From positions 248,001-312,000 of the forward strand of contig NZ_JACIEM010000006.1 of assembly GCF_014196845.1 (NCBI RefSeq): 64,000 bases of DNA. The letters are read 5' to 3'. Positions 57,479 to 64,000 of the stretch are shown here, one piece after another. Positions within the stretch are counted from its first letter, which is position 1. Each line of letters opens with the position of its first letter. The DNA comes from Aurantimonas endophytica. GTDB taxonomy: Bacteria > Pseudomonadota > Alphaproteobacteria > Rhizobiales > Rhizobiaceae. A program made the translations under genes and the position numbers. The notes under the pieces were generated by a model. It was not told the origin of the DNA and searched no databases. It saw only the letters and a program-made list of their open reading frames with translations.

Positions 57479-57913
57479 ATGGATGAAAGATACAGAGGCG
57501 ACGTCACGGCGTCGGCTTGCTGGTCCGCATTGTCGGAATCCGAAGATGCCGTCCTGGTCGATGTGCGCACCAGCGCCGAATGGACCTATGTCGGGCTTCC
57601 CCAGCTGGCGCCCATCGGCAAGTCGGTGGTCCTTGCCGAATGGCAGAGCTTTCCATCCATGGGTGTCGACCCGGCTTTCGCGCCGAAGCTTGCCGAACGG
57701 CTCGAGGCGGCCGGGATCGGCAAGTCGGCGCCGATCTATTTCCTCTGCCGGTCGGGCGTCCGTTCGATCGCCGGCGCCGTGGCGATGACCGGATATGGCT
57801 ACGAGAACTGCTTCAACGTGCTCAACGGCTTCGAGGGACCGCCCGACGAGCAGGGGCACCGGGGCCGCAAGGCAGGCTGGAAGGCGGAGGGGCTCCCATG
57901 GTCGCAGAACTAG
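57479..57913 (+). CDS. rhodanese-domain sulfurtransferase-like protein
   Basis: 144 residues, one rhodanese domain: DAVLVDVRTSAEWTYVG and the active loop YFLCRSGVRSIAGA with the catalytic Cys. Cytoplasmic, no signal peptide. GGGGAG (57464-57469) precedes the ATG. It lies 101 bases before dnaA on the same strand and may share its transcript. Confidence 0.9.
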   Translation: MDERYRGDVTASACWSALSESEDAVLVDVRTSAEWTYVGLPQLAPIGKSVVLAEWQSFPSMGVDPAFAPKLAERLEAAGIGKSAPIYFLCRSGVRSIAGAVAMTGYGYENCFNVLNGFEGPPDEQGHRGRKAGWKAEGLPWSQN

Positions 57914-58014
57914 GCCTGCGACCGGCACACGCAGCGTTCGCTGCCGTGCCGTCGCCACGGCTGCCCTATGCGGGCGACCGATCAACAAGAAACGATAGCA
58001 ATGGCGGGGCAGGT

Positions 58015-59472
58015 ATGGACGACGGCGCGAAGGTTTCGGCGGAGATCATCGAACGGGTCAATGCGCGCCTGAAGGCGCAGCTTGGCCCGGACATCTTCTC
58101 CAGCTGGTTCCAGCGCATGAAGCTCGAGTCCGCTGGCAAGGGCGTGTGCCGGATCTCCGTGCCGACGGCGTTCCTGCGCAGCTGGATCCAGTCGCATTAT
58201 CACGATCTGCTCACCGAGATCTTCCGCGAGGAGGTCCCGGGGACGCTGAAGGTCGAGATCGCCATCCGCAGCGCCGTGCGGGGCGGCGGCGTGACGATTC
58301 GCGAGCCGCGGGTCGCCGGCCACAGCCAGCAGGAGTTGCTGAGCACCGCGGAGATCCGGCCCGTCGCCGTCGGCGAGAAGGCAGCCGCACGGATCGAGCG
58401 GGTGGTCGAGGCGCCGCGTTCGGCAGCTGATTTCGGCTCGCCGCTCGATTCCCGCTATGTCTTCGACAATTTCGTCGAGGGTGCCTCGAACCGCGTCGCA
58501 CTCGCCGCCGCCAAGGCGATCGCCGAGAACGGGCCGCAGTCGGTGCGCTTCAACCCGCTGTTCATCCATGCCGCCGTCGGCCTCGGCAAGACGCATCTGC
58601 TGCAGGCGATCGCCAATGCCGCCGTGCGCCGCCACGACGGACCGCGCGTCGTCTATCTGACCGCCGAATATTTCATGTGGCGCTTTGCCACCGCGATCCG
58701 CGACAACCGCGCCCTCGACCTGAAGGAGACGCTGCGCGGCATCGACATCCTGATCATCGACGACACCCAGTTCCTGCAGGGCAAGTCGATCCAGCAGGAA
58801 TTCTGCCACCTGCTGAACGCGCTCATCGATTCGGCAAAGCAGGTGATCTGCGCCGCCGACCGCCCGGCCTCGGAGCTGGAATCGCTTGATCCGCGGGTCC
58901 GCTCGCGGCTCTCCAACGGCATCACGCTGGAACTCGCGCCGCCGGACTACGCGATGCGCCGGGCGATCATCGACAGCCGCGTCAAGGCGATGCGCGCAGA
59001 GGATCCGAGCTTCGACATGCCGGAGCGGGTCATCGAGACGATCGCCCAGCGCGTCGCCGGCTCGGGCCGCGACCTCGAGGGAGCGTTCAACCAGATCGCC
59101 TTTCGCCACTCGCTCGGCCAGCCGCTGTCGCCGGAACATCTCGACGATCTCCTCAACCAGCTGACCAGGGCCAATGTCGAGCGCCGGGTGCGCATCGAGG
59201 ACATCCTCAAATTCGTCTCGCGCCACTACAACGTGCCGCGCACCGAGCTTCTGTCGGCGCGGCGCACCCGCACCATCGTTCGGCCGCGGCAGATCGCCAT
59301 GTATCTCGCCAAGACGATGACCCCGCGCTCGCTCCCTGAGATCGGCCGCAGGTTCGGCGGCCGGGACCACACCACCGTCCTGCACGCAGTGCGCAAGATC
59401 GAGGGCGAGCGCTCGAAGGACGAGAAGCTCTCCGAAGAGCTCGATCTCATCCGCCGCATGATCGAGGAGTGA
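58015..59472 (+). CDS. dnaA: chromosomal replication initiator DnaA
   Basis: Replication initiator and transcription factor. 485 residues: domain I ([18 protein letters not shown]), linker, AAA+ domain with GLGKT at 189-193 and Walker [11 protein letters not shown], domain IV ending in [16 protein letters not shown]. The first Gly of the canonical P-loop is Ala186 (AAVGLGKT). ATG at 58015 is the best start; an in-frame ATG at 57898 would overlap the rhodanese gene. Confidence 0.96.
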   Translation: MDDGAKVSAEIIERVNARLKAQLGPDIFSSWFQRMKLESAGKGVCRISVPTAFLRSWIQSHYHDLLTEIFREEVPGTLKVEIAIRSAVRGGGVTIREPRVAGHSQQELLSTAEIRPVAVGEKAAARIERVVEAPRSAADFGSPLDSRYVFDNFVEGASNRVALAAAKAIAENGPQSVRFNPLFIHAAVGLGKTHLLQAIANAAVRRHDGPRVVYLTAEYFMWRFATAIRDNRALDLKETLRGIDILIIDDTQFLQGKSIQQEFCHLLNALIDSAKQVICAADRPASELESLDPRVRSRLSNGITLELAPPDYAMRRAIIDSRVKAMRAEDPSFDMPERVIETIAQRVAGSGRDLEGAFNQIAFRHSLGQPLSPEHLDDLLNQLTRANVERRVRIEDILKFVSRHYNVPRTELLSARRTRTIVRPRQIAMYLAKTMTPRSLPEIGRRFGGRDHTTVLHAVRKIEGERSKDEKLSEELDLIRRMIEE

Positions 59473-59616
59473 GCCCGAACCGCCGCCGAAGCGCGGCCGC
59501 AGCGGGTGTTTTGGCGGTTTAGCCTTCCCAAGCGGGCCGCCAGTCTCTAAGAACTTCGAACCCGGAAAGGCCGCTGGAAAACCCCGGCGGTCTTCCGAAT
59601 GAAACGGCGTCGGTCC

Positions 59617-60741
59617 ATGCGTATCATCATCGAACGGTCGAACCTCCTGAAGTCGCTGGCTCACGTCCACCGGGTCGTCGAGCGCCGCAACACGATTCCC
59701 ATCCTGTCGAACGTGCTGCTGAAGACCGAGGCGGGCGGGCTGCGCCTGAAGGCGACCGATCTCGACCTCGAGATCACCGAGACCGCGACGGCGACCGGCG
59801 AGCAGGAGGGGGCGACCACCGTCCCGGCGCATCTCCTCTACGACATCGTCCGCAAGCTGTCTGACGGCGCCGAGGTGCGGCTCGCGACCAATGCCGAGGG
59901 CACCCAGATGACGGTCTCCTCGGGCCGCTCGAATTTCCGCCTGCAGTGCCTGCCGGAATCGGACTTTCCCGACATCACCGCCGGGCCGCTCTCGCATGGC
60001 TTCACCATCAAGGCGGGTGAACTCGCCCGGCTGATCGAGCGCACGCAGTTCGCGATCTCCACCGAGGAGACGCGCTATTATCTGAACGGCATCTTCCTCC
60101 ACACGATCGAATCCGAGGGTGACCTGAAGCTGCGGGCCGTCGCCACCGACGGTCACCGGCTCGCCCGCGCCGAGATGAAGGCGCCGGCGGGTTCGGAAGG
60201 CATGCCCGGCGTCATCGTGCCCCGCAAGACCGTGGGCGAGCTGCAGAAGCTGCTCGGCGACATCGGCGCCGACGAGGAGGTCAGCGTCGAGCTCTCCGAC
60301 GCCAAGATGCGCTTCACCATCGGCGCGGTGGTGATGACGTCCAAGCTGATCGACGGCACCTTCCCGGACTACCAGCGGGTGATTCCGCAGAACAACGACA
60401 AGGCGCTGACCCTCGACCGGCAGACCTTCTCCGCCGCCGTCGACCGCGTCTCGACGATTTCCTCCGAGCGCGGCCGGGCGGTGAAGCTCGCGCTGACCGA
60501 CTCGCAGCTGGTGCTCACCGTCAACTCGCCGGATTCCGGCACGGCGACCGAAGAGCTGTCGGTCGGCTACGATTCCGACGACATCGAGATCGGCTTCAAC
60601 GCCCGCTATCTGCTCGACATCACCGGGCAGCTCTCGGGCGACGACGCGGTGTTCATGCTGGCCGATCCGGGCTCCCCGACGCTGATCCGGGACGGCGGCG
60701 ACGATGCGACGCTCTATGTCCTCATGCCGATGCGGGTCTGA
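59617..60741 (+). CDS. dnaN: DNA polymerase III sliding clamp (beta)
   Basis: 374 residues, three beta-clamp domains: MRIIIERSNLLKSLAHVHRVV, FAISTEETRYYLNGIFLH, and the C-terminal PTLIRDGGDDATLYVLMPMRV. ATG at 59617 chosen by conservation; an ATG six codons earlier is in frame. 144 bases after dnaA. Confidence 0.96.
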   Translation: MRIIIERSNLLKSLAHVHRVVERRNTIPILSNVLLKTEAGGLRLKATDLDLEITETATATGEQEGATTVPAHLLYDIVRKLSDGAEVRLATNAEGTQMTVSSGRSNFRLQCLPESDFPDITAGPLSHGFTIKAGELARLIERTQFAISTEETRYYLNGIFLHTIESEGDLKLRAVATDGHRLARAEMKAPAGSEGMPGVIVPRKTVGELQKLLGDIGADEEVSVELSDAKMRFTIGAVVMTSKLIDGTFPDYQRVIPQNNDKALTLDRQTFSAAVDRVSTISSERGRAVKLALTDSQLVLTVNSPDSGTATEELSVGYDSDDIEIGFNARYLLDITGQLSGDDAVFMLADPGSPTLIRDGGDDATLYVLMPMRV

Positions 60742-61942
60742 CGCCACGAGCTCCCTGCACGACACGCCGCCTGTCCCGGCCGATGCGCCCGCCGCGCCGA
60801 TCGGACTGAGCCGGCTGCGGCTTGCCGATTTCCGCAACTACAGCACCCTCCGACTCGAATTCGACCGTCGCTTCGTGGTGTTTCACGGGTCGAACGGCGC
60901 CGGCAAGACCAACCTCCTCGAGGCGATATCGCTGCTATCGCCCGGCCGCGGCCTGCGCCGCGCGACGTACCAGGAGATCGCCCGGCAAAGCGGTGGCGGG
61001 GGCTTCTCCGTCGCGGCCTCGGTGATCTCGGCATCGGGCGAGACCGATATCCTCACCAAGGTCACCCCCGACGCCGCGGGCGCGGCGAACCGCTCCATCC
61101 GCATCGACGAGACCAATGCCCGCAACGCCGAGGAACTGCTCGAGCTGCTGCGCGTCGTCTGGCTGACCCCGTCGATGGACGGGCTGTTCAATGGCCCCGC
61201 CGGCGACCGGCGGCGCTTTCTCGACCGCATGGTGCTGGCCGTCGATCCGACCCACGGACGGCGGGCGAGCGACTACGAGCGGGCCATGCGCTCGCGCAAC
61301 CGGCTGTTGTCGGAGGAGCGGCTGGACGATTCCTGGCTCTCCGGGCTCGAGGCCCAGATGGCCGAGCTCGGCGTCGCCATGGCGGTGGCGCGGGCCGAGC
61401 TCGTCGATCTTCTGGCCGGCATGATCGGCGAGAGCGATGTCGCCAATCCGTTTCCGAAAGCCGGGCTGGACCTTGCCTCCGGTTATGGCGAGATCGATTT
61501 CGCGCGGCCGGCGGTCGAGGCGGAGGACGAGGCGCGGGCCCGCCTGCGCAGCGGCCGCGGTCTCGATCGCAGCGCCGGACGGACGCTGCTCGGCGCCCAT
61601 CGGGCCGAGCTGTCGGTCACCCATGTCGCCAAGGCGATGCCGGCGGGCCTCGCCTCGACCGGCGAGCAGAAGGCGCTGCTGATCGGCCTGGTGCTGGCGC
61701 ACGCCAAGCTCGTCACCGCCCTCTCCGGCATGCCGCCGGTGCTGCTGCTGGACGAGATCGCCGCGCATCTCGATCCCGGCCGCCGCGCCGCTCTGTTCGA
61801 CCTGATCGACGATCTCGGCGTCCAGGCCTTCATGACCGGCACCGATGCCAGCCTGTTTGACGCGCTCGCCGATCGCGCCCAGATGCTGGAGGTCGATTCG
61901 GGGGCGATCCGGCCATCCGGTTCGCCGGTTGCGGAGGACTGA
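60716..61942 (+). CDS. recF: DNA replication and repair protein RecF
   Basis: SMC-like ATPase that loads RecA at gaps. Begins LSRLRLADFRNYSTLRLEF, P-loop GSNGAGKTNLLEAIS, C-terminal signature LSVTHVAKAMPAGLASTGEQK and LLLLDEIAAHLDPGRR. The start overlaps dnaN: ATG 60716 (or 60704) is the only ATG in frame before the conserved part; a non-standard start after 60741 is possible. About 408 residues. Confidence 0.92.
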   Translation: MSSCRCGSDATSSLHDTPPVPADAPAAPIGLSRLRLADFRNYSTLRLEFDRRFVVFHGSNGAGKTNLLEAISLLSPGRGLRRATYQEIARQSGGGGFSVAASVISASGETDILTKVTPDAAGAANRSIRIDETNARNAEELLELLRVVWLTPSMDGLFNGPAGDRRRFLDRMVLAVDPTHGRRASDYERAMRSRNRLLSEERLDDSWLSGLEAQMAELGVAMAVARAELVDLLAGMIGESDVANPFPKAGLDLASGYGEIDFARPAVEAEDEARARLRSGRGLDRSAGRTLLGAHRAELSVTHVAKAMPAGLASTGEQKALLIGLVLAHAKLVTALSGMPPVLLLDEIAAHLDPGRRAALFDLIDDLGVQAFMTGTDASLFDALADRAQMLEVDSGAIRPSGSPVAED

Positions 61943-61943
61943 G

Positions 61944-62708
61944 ATGAACGAGACCAGGCTCGACCACCGCGAACTGGAGCGCTACGCCCGCCACATCGTC
62001 CTGCCGGAAGTCGGCGGTCCGGGTCAGCAGCTTCTGAAGCGCGCCCGTGTGCTGGTCATCGGCGCCGGCGGCCTCGGCTCGCCGGTGGTGCTGTATCTCG
62101 CTGCCGCCGGCGTCGGCACGATCGGCATCGTCGACGACGACACCGTCTCGCTCTCCAACCTGCAGCGCCAGGTCCTGCACCGGACCGAGGATGTCGGACG
62201 TTCCAAGCTCGACAGCGCCACCGATGCGGTCGCCGCGCTCAACCCGCATGTCGCCATCGTGCCGCACGCCCTGCGCATCGACCCGCAGAACGGCGCGGCG
62301 ATCGTCGCTGCTTATGATCTCGTCATCGACGGTTCGGACAATTTCGAGACCCGCTATGCCATGGCCGATCTCTGTGCCGCTGCCGGGCGGCCGCTGGTTA
62401 CCGCCGCGGTGAACCGCTTCTCGGGCTCGCTCACCGTGCTGAAGCCCTACGCGGCGGCGGCGGACGGCGTACCCAACCCGAGCTATCGCGACCTCTTCCC
62501 CGAGGCGCCGCCGGCGGGCCTGGTGCCGTCTTGCGCCGAGGCGGGCATCCTCGGCGTCACCACCGGCGTCCTCGGCACGCTGGCGGCGAGCGAGGCGATC
62601 AAGCTGATCTGCGGCGTCGGCGAGCCGCTCGTCGGCAAGCTCCTGATGGTCGACCTCCTGACCATGCGCTTCGAGACGATCCGCTACCGGCGCCCTCGGC
62701 AGGGCTGA
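61944..62708 (+). CDS. moeB: MoeB/ThiF family adenylyltransferase
   Basis: E1-like enzyme that adenylates ubiquitin-like sulfur carriers (MoaD or ThiS). 254 residues: RYARHIVLPEVGGPGQQLL, nucleotide loop VIGAGGLGSPVV, SNLQRQVLHRTEDVG and GSDNFETRY. The zinc Cys pairs of E. coli MoeB are not obvious (single Cys in PSCAEAG is the possible catalytic/persulfide site). Usual neighbour of recF in Rhizobiales. Confidence 0.88.
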   Translation: MNETRLDHRELERYARHIVLPEVGGPGQQLLKRARVLVIGAGGLGSPVVLYLAAAGVGTIGIVDDDTVSLSNLQRQVLHRTEDVGRSKLDSATDAVAALNPHVAIVPHALRIDPQNGAAIVAAYDLVIDGSDNFETRYAMADLCAAAGRPLVTAAVNRFSGSLTVLKPYAAAADGVPNPSYRDLFPEAPPAGLVPSCAEAGILGVTTGVLGTLAASEAIKLICGVGEPLVGKLLMVDLLTMRFETIRYRRPRQG

Positions 62709-62714
62709 GCGGCG

Positions 62715-64000
62715 TCAGGTCGTCGGCTCGCTTTCCATCGGCGCGACGACCGCCGCGCGGGGGCTTTCCGGCTGCGGTTCGGGCAGGGCCAGCGACAGGA
62801 GAATAGCGGTGAGCCCGCTGAGCGTGATCGGGGTGGCGAAGACCTGGCGTACGAAATCCGGCAATTGCTGGGTCGCCTCCGGCACCAGCGTCACGCCGAG
62901 ACCGAGGCCGAAGGAAACCGCCATGATGTAGGCTCGGCGCCGGTCGATCTCCTGCGTCGCGAGGATCCGGATGCCGGCGACGGCGATGGTGCCGAACAGG
63001 ACCAGCGTCGCGCCGCCGAGCACGGGCTTCGGCACCAGGAGCAGCAAATTGCCGATGATCGGGAAGAAGCCGAGCACGGTCAGGATGGCGGCGATGTAGA
63101 GGCCGACATGCCGGCTGGCGACGCCGGTCATCTGGATGACGCCATTGTTCTGCGAGAAGGTCGTGTTCGGGAAGGTGTTGAAGATCGCGGCGAGGCCGGA
63201 ATTGATACCGTCCGCCAGGATGCCGCCCTTGATGCGGCTGATATAGAGCGGCCCCTTCACCGGCTCGCCGGCGATCACCGAGTTGGCCGTCAGGTCGCCC
63301 GTCGTCTCGATGGCGGTGATCAGATAGAGGAACGCGATCGGCACGAATAGTCCGAGATCGAAGTCGATCCCGTAGCGGAACGGAATCGGCAGGGCGACGA
63401 ACGGCCCGGTGCCGAACGCCGAGACATCGATCCGGCCGAGCAGTGCCGCGACCAGGCAGCCGAAGACGAGGCCGCCCATGATCGCCGAGATCCGCACCAT
63501 CGGCCGCTTGTGGAAGCTGAGCACCAGGATTGCCGCGATCACCACGAGGCCGAGCAGCAGGTTGACCGGGTCGCCGAGCGTTTCCCCGGCGTTGGCGCCG
63601 CCGGCGAAGTCGGTGAAGCCGACCTTGACCAGGCTGAGCCCAATGACGGTGATGACGATGCCGGTCACCGTTGGCGTGATGATCCGGCCGAGCCGTTCGA
63701 CGAAGCGGCTGAGGACGATCTCGACGAGACAGCCGACGAGGCAAAGCCCGAAGATCATCGCCAGCATGTCCTCGGGCGTGCCGCCGCGCGCCTTGACGGC
63801 GAAGCCGGCTGCCAGGATCGCGCCGAGAAAGGCGAAGCTCGTGCCCTGCACGCTAAGGAGCCCGGATCCGACCGGGCCGATGCGGCGGCACTGGATGAAG
63901 GTTGCGACGCCCGAGACGAAGAGCGACATCGCGACGAGATAGGGAATGTGCTCGCCGAGGCCGAGCACGCCGCCGATCACCAGAGCGGGCGTCACGATGC
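62715..64000 (-). CDS. NCS2 (nucleobase-ascorbate) transporter, purine type, N-terminus beyond the window
   Basis: Nucleobase:cation symporter-2 family with many membrane helices. The NAT signature QNNGVIQMTG in the FNTFPNTTFSQNNG region marks a xanthine/urate-type permease. About 428 residues are visible; the frame is open to the right edge (the GTG at 63995 is an internal Val in IVTPALVIGG), so the start lies outside. Its stop faces moeB tail to tail, 6 bases away. Confidence 0.9.
   Translation of the reverse strand, partial: IVTPALVIGGVLGLGEHIPYLVAMSLFVSGVATFIQCRRIGPVGSGLLSVQGTSFAFLGAILAAGFAVKARGGTPEDMLAMIFGLCLVGCLVEIVLSRFVERLGRIITPTVTGIVITVIGLSLVKVGFTDFAGGANAGETLGDPVNLLLGLVVIAAILVLSFHKRPMVRISAIMGGLVFGCLVAALLGRIDVSAFGTGPFVALPIPFRYGIDFDLGLFVPIAFLYLITAIETTGDLTANSVIAGEPVKGPLYISRIKGGILADGINSGLAAIFNTFPNTTFSQNNGVIQMTGVASRHVGLYIAAILTVLGFFPIIGNLLLLVPKPVLGGATLVLFGTIAVAGIRILATQEIDRRRAYIMAVSFGLGLGVTLVPEATQQLPDFVRQVFATPITLSGLTAILLSLALPEPQPESPRAAVVAPMESEPTT

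Noticed and set aside
57008-57570. Two short minus-strand frames in the rpsT-rhodanese gap
   Set aside because: No ribosome site, no recognisable domain, Ser/Arg-rich random composition, and they run into the rhodanese gene or the GANTC cluster.
56820-58014. Chromosomal origin oriC next to dnaA
   Set aside because: No DnaA-box cluster (TTATCCACA or close variants) and no AT-rich unwinding element. In alphaproteobacteria the origin is usually elsewhere (near hemE/parAB).

Overview
The window is one GC-rich stretch of a bacterial chromosome, densely packed with housekeeping genes. Gene content and order point to an alphaproteobacterium of the order Hyphomicrobiales (Rhizobiales). The diagnostic runs are divL–ahcY–ptsH–EIIA-Man–hprK–chvG–chvI/pckA, olsB–mutS–glnD–murJ–trpS, nfu–tsaB–rimI–olsA–miaB–phoH–ybeY–corC–lnt, trmB–rimP–nusA–ylxR–infB–rbfA–truB and rpsT–dnaA–dnaN–recF–moeB. 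The family is not proven; an Aurantimonadaceae-like lineage is a guess from overall protein character. I saw no tRNA or rRNA gene, insertion sequence, prophage or CRISPR array. Nearly all of the window is core genome.

Layout. 1-10 kb (mostly minus strand): the atypical tyrosine kinase DivL (C-terminus cut by the window edge), S-adenosylhomocysteinase, an exported protein of unknown function (plus strand), and the incomplete phosphotransfer chain (HPr, EIIA-Man, short HprK) joined to the ChvG/ChvI envelope-stress two-component system. 10-15 kb (plus): pckA, arfB, a fasciclin-domain protein, an exported MsrB and an Hsp20-DUF1150 pair. 15-20 kb (minus): ptsN, hpf, rpoN, lptB, lptA, lptC. 20-27.5 kb: sppA, ihfB, lapA, a CoxG-like gene, two RNA methyltransferase-type genes, lspA, an AcuI-like reductase and olsB. 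28-47 kb (plus): mutS, a small exported acidic repeat protein, glnD, murJ, trpS, usp, nfu, tsaB, rimI, olsA, miaB, phoH, ybeY, corC, lnt and an XRE regulator. 47.5-56.8 kb (plus): trmB, rimP, nusA, ylxR, infB, rbfA, truB, rpsT. 57.4-64 kb: a rhodanese, dnaA, dnaN, recF, a MoeB/ThiF protein, and a purine-type NCS2 permease on the minus strand that runs off the end.

How the parts work together. PtsN, HPr, EIIA-Man, HprK, RpoN and GlnD are parts of nitrogen and carbon signalling. ChvG/ChvI, Lpt, LspA, Lnt, MurJ, OlsA and OlsB build or monitor the envelope. RimP, NusA, IF2, RbfA, TruB, YbeY, HPF and ArfB serve transcription, ribosome assembly and ribosome rescue. DivL and DnaA tie the window to the cell cycle.

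The most interesting signals are regulatory. They are a ROSE-like RNA thermometer plus sigma-32-like promoter before hsp20; a perfect EcfG-type promoter before the unknown acidic repeat protein; an Irr-type iron box on the nfu promoter; a cluster of eight GANTC sites between rpsT and dnaA; promoter-plus-terminator leaders before rimP and rpsT; a CtrA half-site and GANTC sites at the divL promoter; and two palindromes before the XRE regulator gene.
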